This document shows positions 49,067 through 58,968 of a stretch of 64,000 bases of DNA, one piece after another (positions within the stretch are counted from its first letter, which is position 1; the number at the start of each line of letters is the position of its first letter). The notes under the pieces are model-generated. The model was not told the DNA's origin and made no database searches. It saw only the letters and a program-made list of their open reading frames with translations. The translations under genes and the position numbers were made by a program. Origin of the DNA: Nocardioides terrigena (GTDB taxonomy: Bacteria; Actinomycetota; Actinomycetes; Propionibacteriales; Nocardioidaceae); the NCBI RefSeq assembly GCF_003047265.1, contig NZ_PZYY01000001.1:186001-250000 (forward strand), written 5' to 3'.

Positions 49067-49719
49067 GGCTGCTGGGCGGCTGGCACGAGGACCCCCTGTG
49101 GGCCAGCATCTACGGCTGGCTCGTGGAGCACCGGCGTGTCGGGGGAGTGGCCTGGCGTCTCGGCCTCGGCAGCGACCTCGGCCTCCTGTACGACGCCGTG
49201 CGCGAGGTCGGGCGGCTGCCCGCCGGGTCGCGGGTGCTCGACGTGCCGACGGGCAACGGCATCGCGATGCGAGGCATCACCGCGGGCCAGGGGCTCGACT
49301 ACGTCGCCGCGGACATCTCCGCCTCCATGCTCGACCGCGCCCTGGCGACGGCCCGACGGCTCGGGGTCGAGGACCAGGTGACGCCGCTCGTCGCCGATGT
49401 CGGCGACCTCCCGCTCGCCGACGCCTCGGTCGACCTGGTCGCCACCTTCACCGGGCTGCACTGCTTCCCCGACCCGCACCGGGCGGTCATCGAGATGGTG
49501 CGCGTGCTGCGCCCCGGCGGGGTCATCACCGGGAGCTCGATGTTCACCGACACCGGGCGGGCCCACGAGCCGGCCCGCCGGATGGGCACCCTGGCCGGGG
49601 TGCTCGGACCCATGTGCACCAGCCGGGAGGCGGTGGCCTGGCTGACGGAGGCGGGTTGCCGCGACGTCGACCTGCACCTGAGCGGTGGGCTCGGCTACTT
49701 CCGCGCGACCGCGACCTGA
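49063..49719 (+). CDS. SAM-dependent methyltransferase (class I)
   Basis: The protein has 218 residues and a Rossmann SAM-binding pattern: SRVLDVPTGNGIAMRGI (motif I), YVAADISASMLDRAL, then VADVGDLPLADASVDLVATF, and a VRVLRPGGVITGSSMF strand. The Methyltransf_11 subtype is likely. The ATG overlaps the stop of the acyl-CoA oxidase-like gene (ATGA), so both are expressed together; a role in lipid modification is conceivable. A strong terminator follows. Confidence 0.85.
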   Translation: MRLLGGWHEDPLWASIYGWLVEHRRVGGVAWRLGLGSDLGLLYDAVREVGRLPAGSRVLDVPTGNGIAMRGITAGQGLDYVAADISASMLDRALATARRLGVEDQVTPLVADVGDLPLADASVDLVATFTGLHCFPDPHRAVIEMVRVLRPGGVITGSSMFTDTGRAHEPARRMGTLAGVLGPMCTSREAVAWLTEAGCRDVDLHLSGGLGYFRATAT

Positions 49720-49727
49720 CGCCTGCG

Positions 49728-49773
49728 GACGTCATGGGACCTGGTCGTCCGGGCGACCGACTCCCATGACGTC
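49728..49773. terminator. Bidirectional terminator with 12-bp stem
   Basis: GACGTCATGGGA (49728-49739) pairs with TCCCATGACGTC (49762-49773), and an inner GGTCG/CGACC stem lies inside. It lies between the convergent methyltransferase and lipoprotein genes. Confidence 0.8.
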
Positions 49774-49784
49774 CCGGCGGGGTG

Positions 49785-50243
49785 TCACAGGTCCCGGCCG
49801 TCCGGCTGGGCGAACGACCACTCGTCGTCGTCGACGTCGAGGTCCACCCAGTGGGTGGCACTCCCGTCGGCGCCGCCGTCGAGGTGCAGCTCCAGGGTCA
49901 CGTCCTCGTCCCCGGTCACGGTGACCGCGAGCTCCACCACGCCGCCCCCGACGGGTGCCGTGACCTCGCCCGGCTCGACCACGACGCCGGCAGGCGGGTC
50001 CACGCTGACCACGGACCCCGGCATGTCACCCACGCACGCGTAGACGGTGCCGCTCGCGCCCAGCGGCCGGTCCGCCTCGTCGTACGCGACGGTCCACAGC
50101 TCGCCGTCGCCACCGCCGTCGGAAGCGGAGGCTCGACACTCCTCGAGCGTGGTCGGGGCCTCGAAGCCCCCGCAGCCGCCCGCGACCGGGACCAGCGCGA
50201 GCAGCCCGACCGCGATCGTCACCCGTGCACCGACCCCCGTCAT
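49785..50243 (-). CDS. Hypothetical lipoprotein
   Basis: The protein has 152 residues. A hydrophobic signal (VTIAVGLLALVPVAGGC) ends in a lipobox Cys near residue 24. The mature part is acidic and beta-rich (VVELAVTVTGDEDVTLELHL), with two further Cys residues that may pair (EECRAS and VYACVGD). No known domain was recognised. The ATG at 50243 puts the hydrophobic segment at the N-terminus. It is divergent from the CMD/sigma operon. Confidence 0.65.
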   Translation of the reverse strand: MTGVGARVTIAVGLLALVPVAGGCGGFEAPTTLEECRASASDGGGDGELWTVAYDEADRPLGASGTVYACVGDMPGSVVSVDPPAGVVVEPGEVTAPVGGGVVELAVTVTGDEDVTLELHLDGGADGSATHWVDLDVDDDEWSFAQPDGRDL

Positions 50244-50283
50244 CGCCCCATCGTCGGGCACGGTCGCGGCCGGTGTCCCGGGT

Positions 50284-50310
50284 TGTCACAGATCCCGTTC
50301 CGCCGGTGTC
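50284..50310 (+). promoter_or_regulatory. ECF41-type promoter upstream of the CMD gene
   Basis: TGTCACA (50284-50290), a 16-nt spacer and TGTC (50307-50310) closely match the known ECF41 consensus TGTCACA-n16-CGTC. They lie about 40 bp before the first gene of a two-gene operon that encodes an ECF41 sigma factor, so positive autoregulation is likely. Confidence 0.75.
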
Positions 50311-50352
50311 TCCATGGCGAGCCCACCAGGGACCCACCGACGAGGAGGCACC

Positions 50353-50931
50353 ATGCCCAGCAACTTCCGCATCCCGAAGGCCACGCCCGACGGCGTCTAC
50401 GGCCGCGTCATGACCGTCGTCGCGCGACGCATGTGGGGCGAGGTGCCCGACAACGCCTACGTCCTGCTCCATCACAGGCCCGTCACCCGCGCGGTCTTCG
50501 CCTTCGAGCAGAAGGTCGCGCGCTGGAAGGCCCTCGACCCGCACCTCAAGACCTACGCCCAGCTGGCCAGCGCCGCGCGGATCGGTTGCTCGTGGTGCCT
50601 CGACTTCGGCTACTTCCTGGCCCACGAGGAAGGCCTCACCCTGGAGAAGGTCCGGGAGGTGCCCCGGTGGCGCGAGTCGGAGGCCTTCACCGAGCTCGAG
50701 CGCGACGTGATGGCCTACGCCGAGGCGATGACCGTGACCCCGCCGGAGGTCACCGACGAGATGGTGGCCGCCCTCGACGCGTCACTCGGTCACGAGGCCG
50801 TGGTCGAGCTGACGATGGTGATCGCCGTGGAGAACGAACGCTCGCGCTTCAACGCCGCGTTCGGCCTGGCCAGCCAGGGGTACGCCGACCGCTGCGAGCT
50901 CCTCCCCCTCGCCGTACCCTCCACCCCATGA
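50353..50931 (+). CDS. Carboxymuconolactone decarboxylase (CMD/AhpD-like) protein
   Basis: The protein has 192 residues. The redox Cys pair is in ARIGCSWCLDFGYFLA (CxxC, about 77-80), as in AhpD-like alkylhydroperoxidase proteins; helices before and after match the CMD fold. The ATG at 50353 has a GAGGAGG site. Family knowledge: CMD proteins are the commonest partners of ECF41 sigma factors, often as targets responding to redox or aromatic stress. Its stop overlaps the sigma gene. Confidence 0.88.
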   Translation: MPSNFRIPKATPDGVYGRVMTVVARRMWGEVPDNAYVLLHHRPVTRAVFAFEQKVARWKALDPHLKTYAQLASAARIGCSWCLDFGYFLAHEEGLTLEKVREVPRWRESEAFTELERDVMAYAEAMTVTPPEVTDEMVAALDASLGHEAVVELTMVIAVENERSRFNAAFGLASQGYADRCELLPLAVPSTP

Positions 50932-51800
50932 GCGGTCCGGCCACCGAGGCGTTCGTCGCCCACCGCAACCTGCTCTTCACGGTCGCCTACGAGATGCTCG
51001 GGTCGGCCGCCGACGCCGAGGACGTCCTCCAGGAGGTCTGGCTGCGCTGGTCAGGGGTCGAGCACGACGACGTGCGCGAGCCGCGGGCCTACCTCGTGCG
51101 CATCACCACCCGGCTCGCGCTCAACCACCTGCGCAGCGGCGCGCGGCGCCGGGAGGAGTACGTCGGCCCGTGGCTGCCCGAGCCGCTGCTCACGACCCCG
51201 GACGTCGCCGACGACGTGGCGCTCGCCGACAGCGTCTCGACGGCGATGCTGCTCGTCCTGGAGACGCTGCCGCCGACCGAGCGGGCGGTCTTCGTGCTCC
51301 GCGAGGTCTTCGACGTCCCGTACGACGAGATCGCGGCCGCCGTGGACAAGTCGGAGGCCGCGGTGCGGCAGGTCGCCCACCGGGCCCGCGCCCACGTGCA
51401 GGCCCGGCGCCCGCGAACGGCGGTCACCGCGGGGGAGCGCGACGCCGTCATCGAGCGCTTCCGGCTGGCCACCGAGACCGGCGACCTGCAGCTGCTGATG
51501 GACGTCCTCGCCCCCGACGTGGTGCTCATGACCGACGGCGGCGGGAAGGTGAAGGCGGCGCTCAACCCTATCCACGGGCGCGACAAGGTGCTGCGCTTCC
51601 TCACCGCGGTCGCGCCGGACGCGCTGGAGCTGGTGCCGGTCTGGCTCAACGGGTCGCCGGCGATCCAGTTCGTCGTCGGCGGCCACCGCGACGGCGTCGG
51701 CACGATGCTCGTCGAGGACGGGGTCGTCACCCGGCTCTACCTGGTCCGCAACCCCGACAAGCTCGCGTCGCTCGGGGAGCCTGTCCCCCTCGCCCGCTGA
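50928..51800 (+). CDS. ECF41-family RNA polymerase sigma factor (SigJ-like)
   Basis: The protein has 290 residues: sigma-2 (about 8-75, EMLGSAADAEDVLQEVWLRW), sigma-4 (about 105-160, VFVLREVFDVPYDEIAAAV) and a C-terminal SnoaL-like domain. The ECF41 signatures DGGGK (203-207) and NPDKL (275-279) are present. In this family the C-terminal extension regulates the sigma factor in place of an anti-sigma protein, and none is encoded nearby. The ATG overlaps the CMD stop. It probably drives the promoter at 50284. Confidence 0.93.
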   Translation: MSGPATEAFVAHRNLLFTVAYEMLGSAADAEDVLQEVWLRWSGVEHDDVREPRAYLVRITTRLALNHLRSGARRREEYVGPWLPEPLLTTPDVADDVALADSVSTAMLLVLETLPPTERAVFVLREVFDVPYDEIAAAVDKSEAAVRQVAHRARAHVQARRPRTAVTAGERDAVIERFRLATETGDLQLLMDVLAPDVVLMTDGGGKVKAALNPIHGRDKVLRFLTAVAPDALELVPVWLNGSPAIQFVVGGHRDGVGTMLVEDGVVTRLYLVRNPDKLASLGEPVPLAR

Positions 51801-51818
51801 GGGCGAGGGGTCAGTGGG

Positions 51819-52385
51819 TCAGTGGCCCTCGGTCTGCGCGCGCTCGAACGACGCGCGGACCTCGGCCTCGGCCTCGGCGCGGCCGACCCAGTTGGCGCCC
51901 TCGACGGACTTGCCGGGCTCGAGGTCCTTGTAGACCTCGAAGAAGTGCTGGATCTCGAGACGGTCGAACTTGGAGACGTCGCCGATGTCCTGCAGGTGCT
52001 GCAGGCGCGGGTCGTGGGACGGGACGCACAGGACCTTGTCGTCGCCGCCGGCCTCGTCGGTCATGCGGAACATGCCGATCGCGCGGCACTCGATGAGGCA
52101 GCCGGGGAAGGTCGGCGCCTGCAGCAGCACGAGCGCGTCGAGCGGGTCGCCGTCCTGGCCGAGGGTGTTCTCGATGTAGCCGTAGTCCTCGGGGTAGGCG
52201 GTCGAGGTGAAGAGCATCCGGTCCAGGCGCAGGCGCCCGGTCTTGTGGTCGACCTCGTACTTGTTGCGCGAGCCCTTGGGGATCTCGATCAGCACGTCGA
52301 AGAGGAGCTGGCCGCCCTCGGGCGGGTGGACGTCGCTCTCACTGATCTCGTCGCGGACGTCGTCGGCTACCTGCTCGTCGGGCAC
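51819..52385 (-). CDS. ppa: Inorganic pyrophosphatase, N-terminally extended
   Basis: The protein has 188 residues from GTG 52385. The soluble family I core begins at [42 protein letters not shown] carries catalytic Asp/Glu/Tyr residues, and [12 protein letters not shown] ends the core. About 25 acidic residues ([20 protein letters not shown]) precede the core, which most bacterial enzymes lack. The GTG is chosen because AGGAGAT lies just upstream; an in-frame ATG at 52403 is possible. It hydrolyses PPi in the cytoplasm, pulling biosynthesis forward. Confidence 0.93.
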   Translation of the reverse strand: MPDEQVADDVRDEISESDVHPPEGGQLLFDVLIEIPKGSRNKYEVDHKTGRLRLDRMLFTSTAYPEDYGYIENTLGQDGDPLDALVLLQAPTFPGCLIECRAIGMFRMTDEAGGDDKVLCVPSHDPRLQHLQDIGDVSKFDRLEIQHFFEVYKDLEPGKSVEGANWVGRAEAEAEVRASFERAQTEGH

Positions 52386-52469
52386 GGTTATCTCCTGGGG
52401 CATGTGGGTGATCGGCGGCCAGTGTCGCGCACAATGACCCCCGACGGCCAAAGTGAGGGGGGAATTCCT

Positions 52470-53942
52470 GTGGGACGTGACCGACGCCACTCGCCGGGAC
52501 CCACCGGTCCCGGCCGCGTCGCGCACTGGGTGCCCACCCTCCTGGTGCTGGCCCTGGTGGCCGCCGCGTTCGCGTCGTACCGCCTCGACCTCGGCCCCCG
52601 CTACCTCCCCTGGCTCGCGCTCGACCCGCAGTCCGAGCCCGCCGCGATCGCCCCACCCGCCGGGGTGGCGCTGCCGGAGTGGAGCGAGCCCGCGTCGGTC
52701 TCGGAGGTCGTACCGCCCGCTCGACGCGGCACCGTCGACCCGGCCGCGGTCGCGGCAGCCATGGCCCCCGGGCTCCAGGACGAGGACCTCGGCCGGCACG
52801 TGGTCGCCGCGGTCGGCGACCTCAACGGCGACGGGCCCGTCTGGTCGTACGGCGAGGGCGCGGTCATCCCCGCCTCGACCACCAAGCTGCTCACCGGAGC
52901 CGCTGCGCTCGAGGCGCTCAGCCCCGACACCCGCTTCACGACCCGCGTCGTCACGGGCGCCTCGCCGCGCGACGTGGTGCTCGTCGGAGGCGGCGACCCC
53001 TACCTCGCGAGCAGGCCGCTCACCCCCGAGGAGTCGCTGACGGCCTATCCCGAGCGCACCGACGTGGTGACCCTCGCCCGCCGGGTGGCGGCGAGCGTCG
53101 ACCCCGGGCAGCGGGTGCGGGTGCAGTACGACGACAGCCTCTTCACCGGGCCGAGCAACAACCCGCGGTGGCGGGCCGACTACGTGCCCGACGACATCGT
53201 CAGCCCGATCACGGCCCTGTGGGTCGACCGCGGGGCCTCGCCCACCGGCTTCGGCTACTCCGACGACCCCAGCGCGACCGCCGGCGAGACGTTCGCCGCC
53301 GCCCTGCGCGACGCGGGGGTGCGCGTGGTCGGCGCCCCGACACCGACCACGGCGCCGGCCGGGGCCACCGAGATCGCCTCCGTGACCAGCGCGCCGGTGG
53401 CCGACATCGTCGAGCACGTCCTCGAGGTCAGCGACAACGAGGCCGCCGAGGTGCTGGCCCGCCACGTGGGGATCGCGGTGAGCGGTGAGGGGTCCTTCGA
53501 GGGCGGCGCGGCCGCGGTGCTCGCGACGCTCCGGGGGATCGGCGTCGACACCGGCTCCGACGTGATCCACGACGGCTCGGGGCTCTCCAGGCAGAACCGG
53601 GTCTCTGCCGGGACCCTCCTGCAGGTGGTGCAGGCCGCCGCCGCACCGGCCAACCCGGCCCTGCGGGCGGTGCTCACCGGCCTCCCGGTCGCCGGGTTCA
53701 CCGGGTCGCTCGCCTTCCGCTTCGACACCGGCTCGCCCGCCGGGCCGGGGCACGTGCGGGCCAAGACCGGCACCCTGAGCCGGGTCCACTCGCTGGCCGG
53801 CGTGACGACCGACCGCGACGGCAACGCCATGGCCTTCGTGGTGGCCGTGGACCGGGCCAGGGACGAGGACAAGCTCGATGCGCAGCAGGCCGTCGACCGC
53901 CTCGCGGGGGACCTCGCGGCCTGCCGCTGCAGCGCCGGCTGA
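52470..53942 (+). CDS. dacB: D-alanyl-D-alanine carboxypeptidase/endopeptidase (PBP4 type)
   Basis: The protein has 490 residues from GTG 52470, chosen for the GAGGGGGGAA site; ATG 52434 is in frame but lacks one. After an N-terminal membrane anchor ([18 protein letters not shown]) come the penicillin-binding motifs S136TTK139, S321DN323 and K432TG434, in the long spacing of class C PBP4 proteins. It trims or cleaves peptidoglycan stem peptides outside the cell. Many actinobacteria carry this gene upstream of the DUF2342-tilS-hpt-ftsH block, as here. Confidence 0.92.
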   Translation: MGRDRRHSPGPTGPGRVAHWVPTLLVLALVAAAFASYRLDLGPRYLPWLALDPQSEPAAIAPPAGVALPEWSEPASVSEVVPPARRGTVDPAAVAAAMAPGLQDEDLGRHVVAAVGDLNGDGPVWSYGEGAVIPASTTKLLTGAAALEALSPDTRFTTRVVTGASPRDVVLVGGGDPYLASRPLTPEESLTAYPERTDVVTLARRVAASVDPGQRVRVQYDDSLFTGPSNNPRWRADYVPDDIVSPITALWVDRGASPTGFGYSDDPSATAGETFAAALRDAGVRVVGAPTPTTAPAGATEIASVTSAPVADIVEHVLEVSDNEAAEVLARHVGIAVSGEGSFEGGAAAVLATLRGIGVDTGSDVIHDGSGLSRQNRVSAGTLLQVVQAAAAPANPALRAVLTGLPVAGFTGSLAFRFDTGSPAGPGHVRAKTGTLSRVHSLAGVTTDRDGNAMAFVVAVDRARDEDKLDAQQAVDRLAGDLAACRCSAG

Positions 53943-53957
53943 CGTGGGCCGTCCGGC

Positions 53958-53963
53958 TAGGGT
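53958..53963 (+). promoter_or_regulatory. -10 hexamer TAGGGT, leaderless start
   Basis: TAGGGT is 6 nt before the ATG at 53970, with no ribosome-binding site. Confidence 0.5.
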
Positions 53964-53969
53964 CGCCCC

Positions 53970-55028
53970 ATGACGTCAATGGTCGACTGGGACTTCGCGG
54001 TGAACCTCGGGGCGAAGGTCGCCGGCGACGGCCCCGAGGTGACCCCGGCCGACGCGGCCGCGGCGGTGACCGAGCTCCGCGACGACGCCAACCGCTCCAC
54101 CGGGCTGGTCCGCGACTTCACCGGCCTGGTCGCCCACGGCAACTCTGCACCCGTCCTCGTGGTCGACCGGCGCGGCTGGGTGCAGGCCAACGCCGACGGC
54201 TTCGCCCGCATCCTGGATCCCCTCGTGACCCGGCTGACGGAGAAGAAGGGCACGCCGCAGGGGTTGTCGCTGGCCATCGGCTCGCGGGTCACCGGGGCCG
54301 AGGTCGGCCTCATGCTGGGCTTCCTCGGCACCAAGGTGCTCGGCCAGTTCGACCCCTTCTACGGCCTTCCCGACGAGGGGCCCGACGGGGGAGTCGCCAC
54401 GGACACCGGCCGGTTGCTGCTCGTCGCCCCCAACATCGTCCACGTGGAGCGCGAGCTCGGCGTCGACCCGACCGACTTCCGCCTCTGGGTCTGCCTCCAC
54501 GAGGAGACCCACCGGGTGCAGTTCACCGCCGTGCCGTGGATGCGCGACCACCTCTACTCCGAGATGCTCGCCCTCACCGGGACCGTCGAGCCCACCGGGA
54601 TGATGGACGACGTCGTACGCCGCGTCTCCGAGGCCGTCCGCGGGGGCGGCGGCAGCCTGGTCGACGTCATGGGCACCCCGGAGCAGAAGGAGATCCTCGA
54701 CCGGATCACCGGCGTCATGTCCCTGCTCGAGGGCCACGCCGACGTGGTGATGGACGGGGTCGGGCCGACGGTGATCCCCAGCGTCGAGCGGATCCGGGGA
54801 CGCTTCAACGAGCGCCGCAAGGGTGTCGGCACCCTCGACCGCATCCTGCGCCGGCTGCTCGGCCTCGACGCCAAGATGGCGCAGTACCGCGACGGCGCCG
54901 CCTTCGTGCGCCACGTCGTCGACAAGGTCGGCATGGACGACTTCAACGCCGTGTGGGCCGAGCCCGCACACCTGCCCAGCAAGTCCGAGATCGGTGACCC
55001 GGACGCCTGGATCACCCGGGTCCTCTGA
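53970..55028 (+). CDS. DUF2342 zinc-dependent metalloprotease-like protein (F420-associated family)
   Basis: The protein has 352 residues. HEETH (177-181) is the HExxH zinc motif, with [14 protein letters not shown] (about 250) as the downstream ligand region. [20 protein letters not shown] is characteristic of the family annotated as coenzyme-F420-biosynthesis-associated. True substrate and activity are not established for the family. It precedes tilS by 8 bp, the usual actinobacterial arrangement. Confidence 0.88.
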   Translation: MTSMVDWDFAVNLGAKVAGDGPEVTPADAAAAVTELRDDANRSTGLVRDFTGLVAHGNSAPVLVVDRRGWVQANADGFARILDPLVTRLTEKKGTPQGLSLAIGSRVTGAEVGLMLGFLGTKVLGQFDPFYGLPDEGPDGGVATDTGRLLLVAPNIVHVERELGVDPTDFRLWVCLHEETHRVQFTAVPWMRDHLYSEMLALTGTVEPTGMMDDVVRRVSEAVRGGGGSLVDVMGTPEQKEILDRITGVMSLLEGHADVVMDGVGPTVIPSVERIRGRFNERRKGVGTLDRILRRLLGLDAKMAQYRDGAAFVRHVVDKVGMDDFNAVWAEPAHLPSKSEIGDPDAWITRVL

Positions 55029-55036
55029 GGCGGGCG

Positions 55037-56038
55037 GTGAGCCTGCACCCCGCGATCGCTGCCGTACGCCGCGGCGTACGGGCCGTGCTCGACGACCTGC
55101 CCGCCGGGGCCACGGTCGTGGTGGCCTGCAGCGGCGGCGCCGACTCGCTGGCCCTGATGAGCGCGGCCGTCTTCGAGGGCCACAAGCGCTACCAGCGCGT
55201 CATCGGCGTGACCGTCGACCACGGGCTCCAGGCCGGGTCCGCCGACCAGGCGTCGCGGGTGGTCGAGCAGATGGCCGGGCTCGGCGCCGACGAGACGATG
55301 ACCGCCACCGTGGTGGTCGACGCCGCCGGGCTCGGGCCCGAGGCGGCCGCCCGGGAGGCGCGCTACGCCGTGCTCGAGGAGGTCGCCGCGCGCACCTCCG
55401 CGGCCGTGGTCCTCCTTGGTCACACCCTCGACGACCAGGCCGAGACCGTGCTGCTCGGGCTGGCCCGCGGCTCGGGCGGGCGCTCGTTGGCCGGGATGCG
55501 CCGCCGCTTCGACGTGTTCGCCCGGCCGCTGCTCGGCGTACGCCGCGACGACACCGTCACCGCCTGCCAGGTCGAGGGCCTCCGGGCGTGGGAGGACCCG
55601 CACAACACCGACCCGGCCTACACCCGGGTGCGGGTCCGCCGCCGGGTGCTGCCGGTGCTCGAGGACGAGCTCGGACCCGGTGTCGCACCCACCCTGGCCC
55701 GCACCGCCGACCAGCTCCGCGACGACATGGGCCTGCTCGACGAGCTCGCCACCGCGGTCGCCGCCGCCGTCACCACCGACGACGGGCTCGCGGTCGATCC
55801 CCTGGCCGACCAGCACCCCTCGCTGCGTCGCCGCGTGCTCCGCAGCGCCCTCCTCGCCGCGGGCGCCCCGGCCTCCGAGGTGCACCACGAGCACGTGCTG
55901 GCCGTCGACGCCCTGCTCACCGACTGGCGCGGCCAGAAGTGGATCGACCTCCCCGGCCACCTGCGTGCCGTACGCCGCAACGGCCACCTCGTCCTCGAGC
56001 GCGCCCCGTCCGCGCCCGGCGGCCCCGCGCCCGCCTGA
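55037..56038 (+). CDS. tilS: tRNA(Ile)-lysidine synthetase
   Basis: The protein has 333 residues. The PP-loop VVACSGGADSLALMS (SGGADS about 32-37) binds ATP, and HTLDDQAETVLLGLARGSG and YTRVRVRRRVLPVLE are typical TilS blocks. It converts C34 of the tRNA-Ile2 CAU anticodon to lysidine, needed to read AUA. It is shorter than Gram-negative TilS because the C-terminal tRNA-binding domain is reduced, as in other actinobacteria. The start is GTG at 55037. Confidence 0.93.
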   Translation: MSLHPAIAAVRRGVRAVLDDLPAGATVVVACSGGADSLALMSAAVFEGHKRYQRVIGVTVDHGLQAGSADQASRVVEQMAGLGADETMTATVVVDAAGLGPEAAAREARYAVLEEVAARTSAAVVLLGHTLDDQAETVLLGLARGSGGRSLAGMRRRFDVFARPLLGVRRDDTVTACQVEGLRAWEDPHNTDPAYTRVRVRRRVLPVLEDELGPGVAPTLARTADQLRDDMGLLDELATAVAAAVTTDDGLAVDPLADQHPSLRRRVLRSALLAAGAPASEVHHEHVLAVDALLTDWRGQKWIDLPGHLRAVRRNGHLVLERAPSAPGGPAPA

Positions 56039-56240
56039 CCGCTTCGCGTCGGCGGGGAACCAGACCCGGCTCACCGCGACCGTGCCGGCCGATCCTGTTC
56101 CCCACCGGCGTCGCCGGGGAACGAGGGCGGCCCGATCCCCGCGGCGTACGCCGTGGTGGTTCCCCACCCGCGCCGGGGCTGCCCGCCCGTTCCTCGACCG
56201 CCCCGACGACCCGGCGCCCGGTGCACCTAGGCTGCTCGCC
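56039..56240. other. 202-bp gap with GGGGAAC inverted repeats
   Basis: GTTCCCC (56097-56103) and GGGGAAC (56116-56122) form a hairpin with an inner GGC/GCC stem. A longer-range pair GGGGAACCA (56054-56062) and TGGTTCCCC (56157-56165) encloses it. The nested arrangement may terminate tilS transcription before the hpt promoter at 56228. Confidence 0.5.
56228..56233 (+). promoter_or_regulatory. -10 hexamer TAGGCT, leaderless start of hpt
   Basis: TAGGCT lies 7 nt before the ATG at 56241, and no ribosome-binding site is seen. Confidence 0.5.
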
Positions 56241-56792
56241 ATGGACGCGTCCCACGTGGAGTCTGACCTGGTCAACGTGCTCTTCACCGAGGAGCAGATC
56301 CAAGCCCGCTTGCGGGAGATGGGCGAGCAGATCGCCGCGGACTACGAGGGCCACGACCTGCTCATGGTCGGAGTCCTCCGCGGCGCCGTGATGGTGATGG
56401 CCGACCTGTCCCGCGCACTCGGCCGCCACGTCGAGATGGACTGGATGGCGATCAGCTCCTACGGCTCGGGCACCAAGTCCAGCGGCGTGGTGCGGATCCT
56501 CAAGGACCTCGACACCGACATCACCGGTCGGCACGTGCTGATCGTGGACGAGATCATCGACACCGGGCTCACCCTGAGCTGGCTGGTCAACAGCCTCGGC
56601 AGCCGCGGCCCGGCCAGCGTCGAGATCGCCACCCTGCTGCGCAAGCCGGAGGCGCTGAGCATGCCGGTGGAGCCCCGGTACGTCGGCTGGGACATCCCCA
56701 ACGAGTTCGTCGTGGGCTACGGGCTCGACTACCAGGAGCGCTACCGCAACCTGCGCGACATCGGCACCCTGGCGCCGCACGTCTACTCGTGA
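56241..56792 (+). CDS. hpt: Hypoxanthine phosphoribosyltransferase
   Basis: The protein has 183 residues. The PRPP-binding loop RHVLIVDEIIDTGLTLSWL (about 94-112) and the flexible-loop residues MAISSYGSGTKSSG match HPRT. It salvages hypoxanthine and guanine to IMP and GMP. The position between tilS and ftsH is a conserved bacterial order. The ATG at 56241 has a -10 hexamer directly upstream. Confidence 0.95.
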   Translation: MDASHVESDLVNVLFTEEQIQARLREMGEQIAADYEGHDLLMVGVLRGAVMVMADLSRALGRHVEMDWMAISSYGSGTKSSGVVRILKDLDTDITGRHVLIVDEIIDTGLTLSWLVNSLGSRGPASVEIATLLRKPEALSMPVEPRYVGWDIPNEFVVGYGLDYQERYRNLRDIGTLAPHVYS

Positions 56793-56889
56793 AAGGCCCC
56801 GCGCTTCACCCGGCCTGAAAGAATGGTCCACACCCGCGGGTGGGCGTGACGATGTACGGTCACACCCCCCGAACCCCTCGTCGCGAAAG

Positions 56890-58956
56890 ATGCTTGTGAA
56901 GCGTATTTTCAAGGGCCCTTGGCTGATAGCGCTGGTGGCGGGCGTCGCCGCGCTCCTCGCCATCCAGTTCCTCATCCCCAACGGCGGGCACGACGAGGTC
57001 AAGACCTCCGAGCTCAACGCCTGGATCGCCGCCGGCGACGTCAAGGACATCACGTTCGTGGACGGCGACCAGGAGATCCGGGCCACGCTCGACTCCGGCG
57101 TACGGGAGGGCAGCGACAAGGTCGTCGCCTACTACATCCAGGGCCAGCAGGAGTCGATCCTGGCCGCGGTCGACGAGCAGGTGGAGGCCGGCACCATCGA
57201 GGAGGCCAACTCCGAGAACCCCCAGCCCAGCGTCCTCGGCTCGCTGCTGGTGACCCTGCTGCCCTTCGCCCTGATCGTGCTGCTCTTCATCTTCTTGATG
57301 AACCAGGCCCAGGGCGGTGGCCGCGGCGTCATGCAGTTCGCCAAGAGCAAGGCCAAGCTCATCACCAAGGACATGCCGAAGACGACGTTCTCCGACGTCG
57401 CCGGCTCCGAGGAGGCGGTCGAGGAGCTCGGCGAGATCAAGGAGTTCCTGCAGGAGCCCGCCAAGTTCCAGGCGGTCGGCGCCAAGATCCCCAAGGGCGT
57501 CCTCCTCTACGGCCCGCCCGGCACCGGCAAGACGCTGCTGGCCCGCGCCGTCGCCGGCGAGGCCGGCGTGCCCTTCTTCTCGATCTCCGGCTCCGACTTC
57601 GTCGAGATGTTCGTCGGTGTCGGCGCCAGCCGCGTCCGCGACCTCTTCGAGCAGGCCAAGGAGAACGCCCCGGCCATCGTCTTCATCGACGAGATCGACG
57701 CGGTCGGACGCCACCGCGGCGCCGGCATGGGCGGCGGCCACGACGAGCGCGAGCAGACCCTCAACCAGCTCCTCGTCGAGATGGACGGCTTCGACGTCCG
57801 CGGCGGCGTCATCCTCATCGCCGCGACCAACCGGCCCGACGTGCTCGACCCGGCGCTGCTGCGCCCGGGCCGCTTCGACCGCCAGATCCAGGTCGACGCC
57901 CCCGACCTCAACGGTCGCCACCAGATCCTCAAGGTCCACTCGCGCGGCAAGCCGATGGCCCCGGAGATCGACCTGCTGAGCGTGGCCCGTCGTACGCCGG
58001 GCTTCACCGGCGCCGACCTGGCCAACGTGCTCAACGAGGCGGCGCTGCTCACCGCCCGCGGCAACGAGAAGCTGATCACCGACGCGTCCCTCGACGAGGC
58101 CATCGACCGCGTGATCGCGGGACCGCAGCGCCGTACCCGCCTGATGAGCGAGAAGGAGAAGCTCATCACGGCCTACCACGAGGGCGGCCACGCCCTCGTC
58201 GCCGCCGCGGTGCCCGGCACCGACCCGGTGCACAAGGTCACGATCCTCCCGCGCGGCCGGGCCCTGGGCTACACGATGGTCCTGCCCGACGAGGACAAGT
58301 ACAGCCAGACCCGCTCGGAGATGCTCGACAAGCTGGCCTACATGCTCGGCGGCATGGCGGCCGAGGCGCTGATCTTCCACGACGTCACCAGCGGCGCCGG
58401 CAACGACATCGAGAAGGCCACCAGCCTGGCCCGTGCCATGGTCACGCAGTACGGCATGAGCGAGCGGCTCGGCGCGATCAAGCTCGGCGACAGCACCTCC
58501 GAGCCGTTCCTGGGCCGCGACATGGGCCACCAGCGCAACTACTCCGAGGAGGTCGCCGCGGTGATCGACGCCGAGGTCAAGATGCTCCTCGGCACCGCCC
58601 ACCAGGAGGCCTTCAACATCCTCGAGCAGAACCGCGACGTCCTCGACGCCCTGGTCCTCGAGCTCCTTGACAAGGAGACCCTCGACAAGGCGCAGATCGC
58701 CAGGATCTTCGAGCCCCTGCGGCTGCAGGGGGCGCGTCCGGCCTGGACCGGGTCGCCGGACCGCAACCCGTCCGCGATCCCGCCGGTCGAGATCCCCGAG
58801 GAGATCCGCGAGCGGGCCCGCAACGCCAACGGCACAGCGCCCGACCGGGTCGAGGGCGGCATCGTCCTCACCCCGCCCGGCGCCGGTGGCGACACCCACG
58901 GCGACACCGTGGGCGGTCCCGACACCACGCCGCCCACCCCGCCCACGACGACCTGA
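56890..58956 (+). CDS. ftsH: ATP-dependent zinc metalloprotease FtsH
   Basis: The protein has 688 residues. Two membrane helices (about 10-28 and 115-137) flank a short external domain. The AAA+ domain shows Walker A GPPGTGKT (208-215), Walker [10 protein letters not shown] and the SRH region [19 protein letters not shown]. The zinc site HEGGH is at 430-434. FtsH degrades membrane and regulatory proteins. A TACGGT hexamer at about 56856 could start a short leader; the site before the ATG is weak. The tail is Pro/Thr-rich. Confidence 0.97.
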   Translation: MLVKRIFKGPWLIALVAGVAALLAIQFLIPNGGHDEVKTSELNAWIAAGDVKDITFVDGDQEIRATLDSGVREGSDKVVAYYIQGQQESILAAVDEQVEAGTIEEANSENPQPSVLGSLLVTLLPFALIVLLFIFLMNQAQGGGRGVMQFAKSKAKLITKDMPKTTFSDVAGSEEAVEELGEIKEFLQEPAKFQAVGAKIPKGVLLYGPPGTGKTLLARAVAGEAGVPFFSISGSDFVEMFVGVGASRVRDLFEQAKENAPAIVFIDEIDAVGRHRGAGMGGGHDEREQTLNQLLVEMDGFDVRGGVILIAATNRPDVLDPALLRPGRFDRQIQVDAPDLNGRHQILKVHSRGKPMAPEIDLLSVARRTPGFTGADLANVLNEAALLTARGNEKLITDASLDEAIDRVIAGPQRRTRLMSEKEKLITAYHEGGHALVAAAVPGTDPVHKVTILPRGRALGYTMVLPDEDKYSQTRSEMLDKLAYMLGGMAAEALIFHDVTSGAGNDIEKATSLARAMVTQYGMSERLGAIKLGDSTSEPFLGRDMGHQRNYSEEVAAVIDAEVKMLLGTAHQEAFNILEQNRDVLDALVLELLDKETLDKAQIARIFEPLRLQGARPAWTGSPDRNPSAIPPVEIPEEIRERARNANGTAPDRVEGGIVLTPPGAGGDTHGDTVGGPDTTPPTPPTTT

Positions 58957-58968
58957 CGGGCCCACGCC

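Noticed and set aside
49784..49790. Second TGTCACA near the lipoprotein gene end as another ECF41 promoter
   Set aside because: No (C/T)GTC box at 16 nt, and it points into the 3' end of a minus-strand gene.
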